64,000 nt of DNA from Balanoglossus misakiensis (Eukaryota; Hemichordata): the NCBI GenBank assembly GCA_040954595.2, contig CM082591.2, positions 7,068,001-7,132,000 of the forward strand, read 5' to 3'. This document shows positions 1-15,400 of the stretch, piece after piece. The number at the start of each line of letters is the position of its first letter. Within the stretch, counting starts at the first letter, position 1. The notes below the pieces were generated by a model. That model made no database searches, had not been told where the DNA came from, and saw only the letters and a list, made by a program, of their open reading frames with translations. Position numbers and translations under genes: made by a program.

Positions 1-362
1 TACAGATTCTACATTATACAATATTCCTGGTGTGTGTGTTCCCCTAGACTCTCTCACAGCCACTCTCGTCGACCATGCAGGCTTATACTCTGATTGCATG
101 TGTGTCCGGTGAGAGGTTCGCTACACAACACTACATGGGGCTTTTCCTTTGCTAAACAGTTGAGGGCGAATCAGTGAAGAGCCTTGTACTGAACCGTGGA
201 CTGTGAGAGAGTCTAGTGTCCCCCCTACACAGCTGATGGCTAACATGTCCACAGTAGTGTGCACATTAAATGGAACCATATGACTACTACTTTCAACCAA
301 TCAACAATGGGCCTACATGTGTTTTGCCTATTTTATGAATCAACCAACCACAGATGGCTTAC
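1..362. other. Window edge: intron of the carboxypeptidase gene with an inverted repeat
   Basis: No convincing exon is seen. Arms at about 38-59 and 201-225 (CTAGACTCTCTCACAG and its complement) face each other across about 140 bases, as in a small terminal-inverted-repeat element. A short open segment after a weak acceptor near 225 was considered as a terminal exon and not accepted. Confidence 0.5.
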
Positions 363-3227
363 CTGCAAATTGTAAATCTGACAGATGATTGGCCACATAC
401 TGAGCAGCGAATGTTTTCTCGTGATGCGGACATATCCCATCCACACCATTCATGGGAGCACTTGACATTCCTCGCTGTCCGGCTGTGTACCGGAATGTAG
501 GGATTTCTGTTGTGCAAGCAATAACAAGAAAAAATATCAATGTTTGTTATTATGTATACAATATGTCTTTTTCGTAAAGAGGGTGCCCTTCCAAAACATT
601 GTGTCATCTCCAAGTATATGATGCAAAAACGAGGCCAGTAGGTCACAGAGTAAAAAACTTTATCGTCTTGTGTATCGTCGCTATAGTTGGGACAGACGTT
701 CGACAGTCACATTTTTGTACGGTAAGTCTTACATGCAGCTTGTATGATAATCAACAAATCAACCAAACTCGAGCAATACTCTGTGACGTATTGGCCTCGT
801 TTTCGCGTCGTCTGCTTGTTTTGGAAGGGTGTCCTCTTTATGAAAAAGGTATCCATATCTAGGACATATTTTTCCCCAACCAGATTGATATGTTTGTAGA
901 TGACAAGAGCACCTGAAGGACATCTTCACTGAAAAAATGTCAATACCAATCATACATAAAACTCTATCTTTCTAAGAAAAAAGTATGAATTTTCAAACTT
1001 GTAAACAATGAACTGCAAGACCTGGTCTCATAAAAATCCACAAACTGGTCTACAAAGAAAATGACCGGGATAACTTTGTACTATATGGGTACAGGTCAAT
1101 CAAGACATTCTTTCAGTAATATGAGGTTATTACGAGGACATTAGCGCTCAGTATCGCCCGACGCGCAGCGGAGGCCGATGCGCTGCGCTAATGTCCAAGT
1201 GCATACTTTGCGGTATTTTCGTAATAACCTTATTATTATACATCTTACATCTCTGTCAGTTCTTGTGTTGCATGTTACTTGGCTTTCAAAATGCCGATAC
1301 AATCAATCGAAAACCACTCAGTTGACTCAGTGAGCAGCCATCTTTCTTTTTTGTTTACGTGTGCGCACGTGCGTTGGAGTGGGGGCGCCTTGAAACCGTC
1401 CGCATAACAACACATACCTGTACACGGTGAGTTGGGGCGCCTTGAAACTCAAAACTTATTTAACACGCGTTCCGTACGTACTGTTCCGTACGGCTTTTTA
1501 TTGCACCCCAAAATCTATTGTTCTCGGCACTAGATGTATAATAATACACTGTATAGCGTTTATATTTTTTCAACTTTTTAAAAATTCTTTTGTATATTTC
1601 CAAATCAAATTACCTTTTTCACCGTGAGGTAGAATTCCATTTTTCATGTAGGCATTGGTGAGTGCTTCTAAGTACTCAGCCTGTCGAAGAAAACAAAACA
1701 AAACATGATCAATTAAATTCCTATTTCCACATTCTTCATAAAATTTGACTTTTTAGGGTAAAAAAAATCAAATTTTGTAGTCAGGGGCATAAGCAATAAA
1801 AAGATTTCGTTATTCTAACATGAATTGATAAAAGGTATATTTTTTGTTTAAGTAAATGAGTTTAGTACATTTCACGCATGCTCAGCCTAAACATTTTTGT
1901 GTGTTTAACACAAGCTTACTGCACTACATGTACGTTATCTATACTACTAAAATAATCATTTCTTTAACCCTTTCACCCCCTGTTCCCTCTTTAGAGGTCC
2001 AACTTTACCATAGCAAACAATGAGATTGGGATGAACCATAGTGGTGAAAGGGTTAAACAAACTCACCTTTCTTGCTTTCTCTTCTCTGTCTACTGACGAA
2101 CTCTCGTGACGATTGTAATGCAGTCTGCTTGTTGAGTGACTATCTTTGGGCATGACGTGCTGGTATCGGATGATTTTGGATGTCACCTGCAAACAGAGAT
2201 CAAGATTTCTGGTGATGGTACTTTATCACACTCCTGGCATGCTGAGAGTGTGGGATCAGAGTGTGAGAACAAATCGATCCCACACTCTTACTGAATCGAA
2301 AGCTGTATATGACGCGAGTGCTGATTGGCTGACAAAACGTTCTGTAATAACACGCGCTAAATGGTAACCAATGGCGCAAATTATTGAGACAAACTACAAC
2401 ATGTCATAAGGTCAGTCAATGATTCTAATGCAAATTTGGCTAATTTGTGGTCGTGTGAGAAATAGAATCTCACACATCAAGGACCTGGGATCATATTTCT
2501 CACACGAGTTTTTCTTTTTGTCCCAGACAAGCCGTAGGCGAGTGTGCACATGCAATTTTTTATGTCAGTTTCAGACCTAGAATGCCTTAGAAACATTTCA
2601 ATGGGTCTCGTCGGAATGGCATATGTGTGTCACAAAAACCTACACTCAACACTTCCAGACAATCTAACCTTTTCATCTCTTCTGCCACTACCAGCAGATA
2701 CAGAGCCCTCTTTCTCATTCTGTGGTGACTGTCTCTTTCCGTCGTCGAATTTCTCTGTCGCTTGTGGATTCCGTTTGCGATCCCTCTCTTTCCGTGTCTT
2801 CAACTTCTTCTTCTTTTGTAACTATTAACAGTGAACATTGAAAGGGATGTTAACTTCTGGCTTTATTATCAGCATTTGTATGTTCTGTGTATCAAATGTA
2901 ATTTCTTGTTCTACACCAAAATTAATTCTAAGTCTAAATTCTTTAGTCTCCTGATAAGTGAGTCATGTGACTCACAAAACAACGATGTAGAGATTATACC
3001 ACCTATTTCGCAGCTACAGTTATTTTACATGCATACCGTACATACATACATACATACATACATACATACATACATACATACATACATACATACATACATA
3101 CATACATACATACATACATACAGAAATACATACAGAAATACATACATATATACAGAAATACATTCATACATACATACATACATACATACATACATACATA
3201 CATACATACATACATACATACATACAA

Positions 3228-3306
<79 letters not shown>

Positions 3307-3420
3307 CAGACAGACAGAAATACAGAAATACAGAAATACATACAGAAATACATACATACATACATACAGAAATACATACATACATACATACATACATACA
3401 TACATACATACATACATACA

Positions 3421-3454
<34 letters not shown>

Positions 3455-6400
3455 CAGACAGACAGAAATACAGAAATACATTCAGAAATACAGAAATACA
3501 TACATGCACACAAACACACATACATACAGAAGACAGATGCCACCAACCCCATAAGCTCCTGTGGTATAGATACATACCGAATGAGAGCTAAAATGGTTTT
3601 ACTACAATGACACTATACATATTTTTCTAGCCTACCTTGGGGGCAATAGCCAGAAGGTGTACAGGTAAGCCATCATCAGCTGAACTATCAGATCCACTTG
3701 TACTGTAAAGGCAAAAATAGCGTCAATGACACTGTGCTCCCATTTGATAGAGTTAATACATAAAAAAGTGACATACATAATACATATCTACTGTATTAAC
3801 CGTCCACTGCTTTCCCCAAAACAACTGATAAGGCGAGATAAGCCACTCATCTGTTTTCTTTGTAATTTGGTTTGCAGGACACAATGGTTTTGTTTTGTGT
3901 CATATTTGCAACTCACTTCTATTGAGCAACACCCCCTGCTCTTTAATTCAGCCAATCAGTTGCAGATTAGTTTATTATTGACTTCTAAGAGGTCATGATT
4001 ACATTGAGAGCAGAGACCTAAATTGCCATTGTTAGAGTTCTTTGACATGTGTGTGGAGCATAGCAAAAAAAAAAAACACACGAGTGGTGAGAATTAAAAG
4101 TTGTTGCACTAACCTGGATTCAACCACAGACATATACTCTTCATTCAAATCAACAACTCCATCTGGAGGTAGTGGTGATCCAACTAGACGCAGATGAGCC
4201 AAGATCTCCTGTCGTACCCTCTCCTCCAAGACACAAAGAATTTGAGCAGCCTGTGACAAACAGAGCAGATAATTAGCACATTAATTGGACTGCATGGCAC
4301 GACAAACACGCATATACTGTAAAACGTGAAATTTTCACAACAGGAAATTTTCGCGATATCAAAAGTGGCAACTGTTACACGACTACTAATTTTTGCGTTC
4401 TCGTATTTCACTGCATCGTTATCTCTGAAAAAATATTTCTACGCGACTTTTCATTTTTGCGTGTTTTGGCTCTCACATAGTTCGCGAAAAATGTTTCGCT
4501 CATGAAAAATTTACATTTTACAGTATGTTCAACAATGTTTGTGATGCATCAATTGAGAAACCTTGAATATCAAATCAATGAAATTCATAAATATGCTAAG
4601 TTGCATTACTGAGACAGGGTAGGTACTGATGTTAAAGGGACATGTAATTTTTGGCTTTAATTTCAGCATTTCTATTCTGTGTATCAAATTCAATTTCTTG
4701 TTCTACTCCAAACAGCAAGTTGATATACCCAGTATTCCACTTGTCAACATATCATGCATGTGTGTAATGGCCATTGTTATTGTTGACAAATGAATTCTAG
4801 TCCGGACTTGAATTCAAATTCTGCATAATAACAATGGTGACTATACACATACATGTTGTGCTAATCATCTGGATACTGGGAATTTTATCATGTTTCAGGG
4901 AACTTCAGTAAATACACAAAATCAAAAGTACTGAAAACAGAGCAGAAATTACAGCTAATGGAACTTCAAGGAACCTATATGGAGTGAACATCGCATTATT
5001 AAAGATGTGTGTGATTTAACACTAATGTGCTATACACAGTACTGATATTGTACATGTAGAACTAATATTTAGAAGGTTATTGCAATTATTACTGTTTACA
5101 AATAATAGGTGAATTTATTTGATAAAAAAAACATATGGTTGGGTGGAAGGGATGAAAATTGGTGAAAGATGAAAATCGGGAAGGGGTGAAAATTGGGGAG
5201 GGATGAAAATTCTATCTGCAGTCTGGTTAATGGATCTATACAAATCAATATCAAAATGATACTTGCAGCAGTTCTCAAGTTTTTGATATGGACTGACATA
5301 CAAATATAGAGCCACCAGACCTCTATATAGTGGCCACTTTGTTACAGTCCTTGTGCAATTTACATGTGCATTAGTTGACCTGTATATAAAGGCCACCTGT
5401 CTATAAAGGCCAGTTTAGGAAAGTCCCTTGACTGGCCACTATAGACAGGTTTGACTGCATACACATACCAAATAGGAGCTAAAGACCACCAAAGATTCGG
5501 GAAGAATGTCAGTGAAGATGCAACTCCATAATGGAAAAATGCAACATGCATCAAAGAGAAAAAAGTTTGCATTCAATCGGGGAAAGTTGGGATACAGAAG
5601 GTTGACCCACAAAAATTGCTCTTTTATCAAAAGGAAGAACTGCATGCTGGGATTGTCACAAAATCTCAAAATGGTCGTGATAATTACCAGACACAAGATG
5701 ATAGCCATTAAAAAGGAAATAAAAATATTTCCATGTTAGCAACAAATGGTTAATCAAAGAAAATAACATTATAGTGCACCGCAGGCCATTACAGCGTCAC
5801 AGGCTGCAATGCTCTATTTTCTGCAGCGACACTGTCAATCTTGCCGCAGTACTGGTTCAGCTGCGAAGATTTCATTGTTGCCAACAACCTTTTATGACAT
5901 TCGAAAAACATTACCAGCTACATGCATGCTACACTATGGAGTATTGTAAACATATGACTGATAGGTATGACAGGTGGTTGTCTTATGGGCATGTGTGTAA
6001 TTTTGTGTGCACAATCCGAAGTTTCTGCAAATTTTGCATTCAACGCATTCAAATATTGGACTGCCTTCACTCCCTTCCATATTTCATGCACACTGTATAA
6101 GTAGACTCTAGTTTTGTCCCTTATTTTCACCCAACTTGCTGTCTTTTCCTGATCTCCAACACAGACTATGGTCGCCGCCATCTTGTCTCTTGTTAGGACT
6201 GCACACTACCTTTAGGCATTGACTGTATACAAGATTTGTAACCAGAGTCTCGGTTCGGCACATATGCATAAGACGATTGTCGCTCTTTAAACTTAAATAA
6301 AATTTCCCCAAAATTTTGGGTAGGATTAAATATAATCCTGTGGATTATCTTTACCTTGGAGTTATCCGGATCACAGTAATCCAATAATGAGTCGCAGAAG

Positions 6401-9400
6401 TGATATCCCATGTCTTCATAATCCTTAGTACTGAAGTGATAGTTGGCTTTGTTGCCCATGGATGAACCGCAAAATGTAGCCTAGCAAAGAGATAGATGTA
6501 CATATCACTATTAGAGCTCCAGTAACTCCAACTTTGGACTAATTTTCTCAGGACTTTTGTTTTGGTTATCAACTGGGGTTTCTTGTTCTACTCTGTGAAA
6601 CAAATTGCTCGGTATTTGCTTTTTTAACACAGCCCTTATAGTAATCATGTCTGAGACTTGAATTCATTTGACGTCAATAAAAATATAAGCTTTGTTGAGA
6701 GGCTAAAGACTGAATTACATTTCATAAAGTTACCCAAAGTAGAACAAGAAACCAGAGTTGATACATGGGAGAAAAATTATTTTAAATGAACAGCAATTAA
6801 ACACACAGGTAAATAATTTGTTTTTAACCATCAAAATGTTGACGGCTTCATCAGGGAGGATTCCATGTACAGGCTTCATAATCAAATTATTACGGTGTAC
6901 AACATGATGATGTTGACTGACTTTCGCTACCAGACACAGTACCAATCTATTTGAACTACTTGGTTCCAGATCACGTAAGTACTTATCGGTACAATTATTT
7001 ACCTCCATTGTAAAGCTATTCATGATGCCCATCTGCCACATAACAACACGACCAGTGCCTTCTTTGCTCTTCTGAACTTTGAACTTGCAACTTTCATAGC
7101 AAAACTGAGGGGAAAATCAAATAGTTGGAAATACCAAATCATCACATAATGTACAAGACACACATACTATTTAAATACTGTAAAAAGGGAAATTCGAAAG
7201 AGCCCCAAAATATCTGAAAATAAATAGGAACAACATGTACAATAGAATGTTTTTTGGAGATAAGAGAATGCAAACATTTATTGTCACGATATAGTTGCCT
7301 TTCAGCAGTAAGGTTATTTCAATGGAGCAATCTATCAAAGTTGGAAACTCATGAAAATAATGGGGCAGTTGCAGCTACTTGGACTTTAACCTTTTCATTA
7401 ATATGGTTCAGTCCAAACCCATCGTTTTCTATGGTAAGGTTGGACCTCTAAAGAGGGAACTGGGAGTGGAAGGGTTAAGGCGACATATCAAAACTCTCCT
7501 TTAAACATAACAGAAGCAGTTACCTACGTTTTGCTTCCCTACCATAAAATCTACAAGAAAATGAATCTATACATGTATCCTACCTTGCCAGGTGCATTTT
7601 TATTGAGTATGAATGGAAAGATTCTTTCTCGAAGTCTCTTGGCTGGGTTGTGTCTATTTTCACATCCATATATGAAGACATTTTGCTTTCTGCTATGTCC
7701 ATGTAGGTCACAGTATATGGTTACATCACGTTCTTCCATCAACCTAAACAGCAGACACATTATGGATGTACGATCAGTAAAATTGACACTTGTGCTGTTC
7801 TGATTAACCGACCTACCATAGTTTTAACCCGCCGACCCTAAACTTTTAAGAGCTTTATAAACCCGGAAGTAGAAATAATGATGTCAAATATACAAAATTT
7901 ATGAAAATTGCATGAATCATGCAAGAACTATGATGTCATTCTTCTACACTATGGGGCCAAAGATATTTAAAATATTGCAAAATAAAATTTTTTTCCTACC
8001 CTAACCTACCCTATTTTAGAATACCATGTAAGCAGGACAGCACATATTATTTGGGGGGGGGGGGGCCTGACCAATTCTTTGATATCAAATGACGTCAGAC
8101 GTACTCAGACGCATTTACGTGCCTGGGCATTCACATTTCCAGATGACAGGCAACGTCAGCAACATGGTGCAGACAAAGACTGTGCAAACGAAACGCCATG
8201 AGGCTGATGAGACACCATGCTCGGAAAAACTTTTACTAGATGCCGAAATATTGTTTGCCCGTCATCTGAAAATGACAACGCCGGGGTCACATGGCTAGAT
8301 CACGTGACTGATAGTAAAGAATCAGACTGTGACCCCAAATACTTACTTTTTGATGAGCAGTTTACAATGGCAGACTGATGGGAAAGACTCTTTGAGTACT
8401 GATTTGTAATTTCTATTCAGATCTCTACCAGCTAGAGAACATCTGTAATTGCCAACAATTACACCGTCAGGATTCAACATGGGAATCACTTTGAACACAA
8501 AGGTATCCCGTAGCAGCTGCAATACAAAAGAATACAAATTATATTATATCAGTGCAACATGGTTTAAATCCATTAATTGCTGTGATTGGATGAGAGCCTG
8601 TTTTAATTTATGCACGCCAAGGTTAAATCCAAACAGCAAGCTTATATACCCAGCATACCACTTGTCAGCCATAGCCTGTATGTGTGTAACGAACATTGTT
8701 ATTGTTGACAAATGAATTCTAGTCCGGATTTGTATTCAAATTTTGCACAATAACAATGCTGACTATACACATTATATAATTATGTAGGTTGTGTAGTTAA
8801 GCTTAGTATTTGCCATTTCATCATGCTTCAGTGTTGATTTTACACATATAGGTTGTTTTAATGAGTTGATAACAGGGCATTTCATCATGCTGAACAGGGA
8901 TTCGTTTCAAGAAACTGCAGTAGATACACAAAAACAAAAACGCTGAAAAAATAGCAAACAGTTACAGCTGAGGTCCTTGAAAGGTCAATGACCTCCAAGG
9001 TCACCCACCTTAGCATCAGCTGAATCCCCCGTCAAATAATCCAAAAATCCTTTCATCATCCAACTGGCTGGTGTTTCTCCAGGATGCACTCTGGCTGTCA
9101 GAACAACTGCACGTTTGCTCTGTTTGAAAAGAAATTAATTTTGAGAAATTGAACGTTTACGATTAATGAATTTTGAGAAATTGATTGTTTCCGATTAATG
9201 AATTTTGAGAAATTGATTGTTTCCGATTAATGAATTTTGAGAAATTGATCATTTCCGATTAATGAATTTTGAGAAATTGAACGTTTCCGAATAACGAATT
9301 TTGAGGAATTGAACGTTTCCGAATAACGAATTTTGAGAAATTGATTGTTTCCGATTAATGAATTTTGAGAAATTTATCATTTACTATTAATGAATTTTGA

Positions 9401-12400
9401 GAAATTGAACGTGTACGATTAATGAATTTTGAGAAATTGAACGTTTACGATTTATCAAAAGATTGCGTAAAAAATGTATACTATATGATCAAATGCGATA
9501 TGCACAGATGACAGGCTAATTACTGATGCACTATAATTATATGATTAGAAATCGAGAATATATTCATCTAGAATAGTCAACACTTACCACTGAAATTAAG
9601 TTGATATTTTTTTGGTTTCAGTAAAAAATTATCATAAATTTCTTTATATTTTTAATGATGGCTTGTTATTGCCGGAGTTTTATCATATGCTTGAAATACC
9701 ACCATTTATGTTCCAAACTAATTTTGAAATTTTCGGAATTTGCTTTTAATTTTTAGGTTTTCTTCAACAGACATAAGTTTTACCATTACCTTGACGCAAC
9801 TGTATATGTATCATAATTTGTCTTTTAAATTCATTCACACCACAACATTTCCAGGAAATTTTCATATAAATATCTCTAAAAAATCAGTTGAACTTTTTTT
9901 TCGAATGAAACATTCAGCTGATTTTTTAATTTATTGGTGTAATCTGAAAAAAATCAACAGAAATTTTCACAGATTTGCTGAATATTTGGGAACGCCTTAC
10001 CTTGGCATGTTGTGGATTGATAGATGGTGATGTAATTGTTAAGACATAGACTAAGTTGCCAGCTAGTGTCCGACACAAGACACGTTGTTTGCAGAAACGA
10101 CTGCGCACAGGGTCATTCTGTAGATTGAGCAGGTAACTCTGAAAAAACAACCACACATCATGTTAGGGTTATAATTTTCATGACAATTAGTTCATGTGAG
10201 GAAAAACAGGTACAGCCTGGCTAAAGGTTCAAAGCAAAATGTTCTTGTGAGTGTTTACACTTAAAGGCCGATGATCATCTTATGCGCATGTGCGTAATTT
10301 CGTGTGTGCAAACATCACATCCAATCCAAATGTTTTGCAAACTTTGCATTCAACGCATTCAAATAGTGGACTGCCTTCGCTTCCTTCCATATTTCATGCG
10401 CACCGAATAAGTAGACTTTAGTTTTGTCCCTTCTTTTCACCCAATTTGTCTTTTCCCAATCTCTGACACAGACAATGGTCACGTCGCCGCCATTTTGTAT
10501 GTTGTTAAGACAGCATATTGCCTATGGCATTGACTGTACACAACTTTTGTAACCTTAGTCTCTGGTTTGGCACATGTGCATAAGGTGATCATCGCTCTTT
10601 AAACATGTCTTTTTCAATATACATGAAAATTTCACAGAAGATATACATACCTGTAAATCTGAATAGCTGTATGGATAACAATGTGCAAAGTAATAAGTGT
10701 CATTCAAATTTGGAAATGTACATGTCCATGTCAGGGAATAATAGTACTTGTCTCCCTTCATGTTCATTCGTCTGAAATGACAGAAAAAGAGAAAAAGATT
10801 AAAATTAGTCCGTCCTACCTTTAAATAAGTTTTCGCTACCTACATTGTAGGTTAGAGATTAAAATCTCATATGGTCTACACAATTTCAAGATGGCCGATT
10901 TTTGCCACGTTTACAGGTATACAGTCACGTCCAAGTTACATACGCCCATATATGGCTGAAATGGCGTATTTTGGTGTTCAAAAGAACGTGTGGCAGCACT
11001 CTTTTTTTCGCATGTGCCACCCACTGAAAATCTGTGATTGGTTAGATCTCAATTTGCCATGGTAACTGTAGCTAAATTTACATAGGTGACTGTATACCTT
11101 TAAGAAACAGAAGTCCATAAGAGTTTATACAAGTATAAATAAAGTGTGGTTGTATTCCTTGAATTGGATTTTCATGTTAAAAGTAATTCCATTATTACCT
11201 GTTATTATTTCTGTAATATTTGATGTCTTCTCCACATCTTTTCCATCCAGTTTTCTTGTTGAGAGCATCTAATTCAGAATACATCAGAGGTCTCATGCCT
11301 TGATTGTAAAGACTTCCAGGCTGTATGAAGAATATATGTACACAGGGCATTTTGAGAAGTGATCATTATAGGGTTTAACAAAATACAGCACTGTATGGAC
11401 GAGGGCTTGAAGTGACGTAATACATCACTCACTGAGCCCGAGTCTATATAGGGCCGTATTTTGTGCATAACCCTGCTATATACACCTTCCTTCGTTATTA
11501 AAGCCCCATGAGCTGGAACTTTGGGGAAACTATCATGAAATTTATTTTCAAAGTGTACTAATAAGAGGCCAAACAGATGTATGCACTGACGTATATATAC
11601 AATTACCGTATATTCTCACAAATAAGCGCCACCCTTGATTAGGCGCCAGTGATACCTGACTTTGCTACTTTTTACTTAAAATTAAGCGCCAGGAATTTTT
11701 TTTTGAGGTGTGTGGACGTACGTGAATCATGACAAGTACTACCGAGGTAACACCTGTTTAGGGTTCTTGGGGTCTTGTCAAAAACAACGGGGGCTTGCTG
11801 CGTGAATAATAATTGACCTGAGCAGACAATGCATGCTTTGGGCTGATGTGCTATTTATTTACAAGATGAAATCGGGCACATGTCAACCTCCTAATTTATG
11901 TAAATTATAACACTGCAAAAGACACAGGTGCCGGGCGTCTAGACACTCGTCTTTTTCCTGTCGATCGATCGGCAGCCGCTTACGTTACCGGCACTACCAC
12001 CCAAGTTTGACCATATGGCCAGGGCTTTGAAATAATAGGACTAGTTTCAAGTTGTGAATGTTTGCGGTAATAATTTTCTCGTGAATATTCACGCAACCTG
12101 AGTATTCACGCAACCTTGCCTGACCTTACATGTGTGAGAGCATGATGACAAAGACGCACTTGGACTAAACCACTATACGTCAGTAGATTTTGTTGATGGT
12201 TCAGCCAGCATACTGTAATGCTGTTCGTAGTGTTCACTTCGTTGACAACTTTTTATTTCTGGAATATTTATTAGATAATACATTGAACTGACTGTATTTA
12301 AATAGAAAATGTTAAAACTTTACATATGAATTTGAAACAGCCATTCATTCACTGCGGACACTCCCTTACGAGAACACTGATTGGAATGTCCCAAATCATT

Positions 12401-15400
12401 TGCATATGAATCAACAGGGTACAGTATACAGGGCGACCCATGAATAAGCGCCACCAGTTCTTGAAAAGACTCATTTCTGCCTTTGTTTAGGCGCCACCAA
12501 AATTTGAAATGGTTCAAAAGTGGCGCTTATTTGTGAGAATATACGGTATTATTAACCCTAAATATGACTGCATATGCAAGTTTTAACCAGATAAATGGCC
12601 GCCACCGTGGGAAAATGCAAGAAACAATGAAAATGTTGCATTTTCCCACTTTCATACTTCATAAACAAAACATGATTTCATCCACTGGAAGACATGGAAT
12701 TAAACATACTCCACTGAGACCTTAACCTATGCCACTGGTGCTGTACAATAACTTTTGTATTTGTACGGTACGCACAGACAGGAAGACATGTTTGTCTATT
12801 TGACCTTTGACCTGCTGATATTTGGGGAAATAGGACAACAACAATGCTCTGTATTGCACGCATTGTGTGAAATTGAAAGCTATTATGTTCCATGTTGCTT
12901 ACAATTGAAAATAGGTTGACCGTGGAGGAATTATTACACTACATGGCCAACCATGCATGTCTTTTTGGGTCACACACAAAAATATGTGCTGATGACCTTG
13001 TTCGCAGTCAAAATTTTAACAATGTGTTCCATGTACGCAAAGGCTTACGGATGTCAATATGTGCATGCAGTCAAACACATTGCAATCAGAAAAATGCTTG
13101 CAAAATAATCATTATGCATACAATAGCATTTTGGGGGCTAACTGCGAAATCTGACGCTATTGTTGGAGATTAGGAAGTCATACAAGTTGTTTAGAAATTA
13201 AATAAAGCTGGCTGAGTATATTTTAAAGGAAGTTTGATTTATGTACAAGAAAACAATTATTTTGTTTTCATTAGGACACATTCTAGTGATGTTAAATATT
13301 TTACTAAACCAGTTTTTCACAAAATACACACCCTTTTTGTCATTCTGTTTTTCGTCCTGTATATCCTATATATCATCTTCAGTTTCTTGTTCTACTGTGG
13401 ATAGCTGACCACTAGGCTATGAGGCCACCTTATTTTTCAATGTTCTCATGACAATTTATATTGAAAATTTTTTGCTTCTAAAACTTAAAACACATATGCA
13501 TCTGCATTGACGTTGGGGTAACCAACTACAAAAGTTTACCAAAGATTGGTGAGAGGATAAATTTCTCCTAATTCAAATCCAATCTCATCTCTGAAAAAGT
13601 TTCTTACCTTCATCAGGTTGACAATGGTGAAGCGATAGCGAATGCCAGGTCTTGCGTTGTTCACACGGAAATAATACCACTGTGTGTGTTTCTTGGTGTA
13701 CAGGTCGTAACGAAGGTGTAGCTCGTACTCGTATTCAGACCTAAACAAAAATGAACATTAAGAATGTACAATCAGTAAAATTGAAAGTATTGTCATTTCT
13801 TTTAATTGTGGATTTTCAGTTTCTTATATGTATGTATTATGAAAATCTGTTATAAAATATAGTGGGTCACTGCGCTTGGTTTAAAAATACAAGGCCGCGA
13901 AATTTAGTCGATATAGTGAAGAATACTGCTGAGTCAGCATTTTTCACCAATGGTTAGTCTATGGGCAAAGTATTCAGCAAAGTTTATCTCAAAATAGAGC
14001 ATAGTGACCATACGATTTTATTTGACCGATGAATTTATGTTCTGAGCATACATCTTTATACAACAAACTAGACTACATTTATAGCTAGCACTTCACTGAT
14101 TTATCGCATGCACGGTTGAAGTATTGATTGCTTTCTGTTCAGATACTTGGTTGGGGAATTTGGCAATTTTCCAGCCCAAAACACACCTGTGATTCTCTGT
14201 TATAATAAAAGGACAGCTGATCAGTGATCCATGACATGGTCTTTGGACCTCAAAATCTCTTGACAACATAAACTGCCCGGGGTTGCAAATAATTGACAGT
14301 TTGGAAATGGCTTTTTTACGTTGACGATTTTGTCAAATGCCTCAGGAAGGCTGTACTGGAAATGTGATATACGGGTATATACTGTAAAACAGGAAATTTT
14401 CGCAAAGGAAATTTCGCGATATAAAAAAAGGCAATTTTTACGCAATGATTAATATTCTTATATTTTACTGCATCGTTATCTCTGAAAAACATTTTTACAC
14501 AACTTTTTCTTTTCATGTTGTTTGGCTCTCGCATTCATGTATTTATAGTATTAAAATACACTTTTTTTATAAAGTCTTGGATCAAGAGACTCACCTCTGA
14601 ATAGCTTTGTAGAGATTTCCACTTTCAAAGCGAGATTCAAATATTAACGTTTTGTCTTCTGGACTGGAAAGTTTCACAGCACGGTCAGAACAGCCATTGC
14701 GGTTACCACCAACACGGGACCTCAAAAACTGAAAATAAATGAAATATTTAAAATCTGTCCTCACTCAAAGTTATTCTATCGGCTGGGAACCTATCGCTGA
14801 GTAAGGTCTTAATTTATTTCAAGGGAGAAAGTCTCTCTCTCGCTGCCCTTTTTCCATTATTTATGTTTGATACAAGACACTGGATATACATGTATAGTGA
14901 ATCAATGTTCGACCACACACAACTTCCATCTCATTTATAGACACAAGAGTGAAAATCTCACCAAAATGAATAAATGGTATACACCAATTATTCATTTTGG
15001 CGAGTTTTTCACTCTCGTGTCTACAAGCGGGATGGAAGTTGTGTGTGGTTGAACGTTCCTTCACTACATATCCACATGTAGAATAACATAAACGGTGTCT
15101 TGTATCAAACATAATTGATGGAAAAAGGGCAGCGAGAGAGAGACTTTGTCCCTTTAATCTAATGTCTAAGGAGACATCAAGCGTTGTGGTGAGGGTACCC
15201 GAGACTCACAATCGGAGAGTTGTGAGTTCAAGATCCAGACTCAGACATGGCCGTGAATTTTCTATCTGAGGATGGAGACTTCATCAGTTCTGGGGGGACT
15301 GACTTTGTCAAGGTGATTTGCACCACTTCCAGTCATCCAATCCGAAGCAGACATACTTTCTGTGTTTGCTCTGGATGAATTACAGTAAAACCTGTCTAAA

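Noticed and set aside
117-226. Possible last exon of the carboxypeptidase gene after an acceptor near 225
   Set aside because: It reads to a stop in about 34 codons but overlaps one arm of an inverted repeat and has a poor polypyrimidine tract and no family similarity.
2831-3610. Open frames of up to 259 codons across the TACA repeat, both strands
   Set aside because: They consist of repeated Tyr-Ile-His-Thr or Met-Tyr-Val-Cys from a microsatellite and have no start context or splice evidence.
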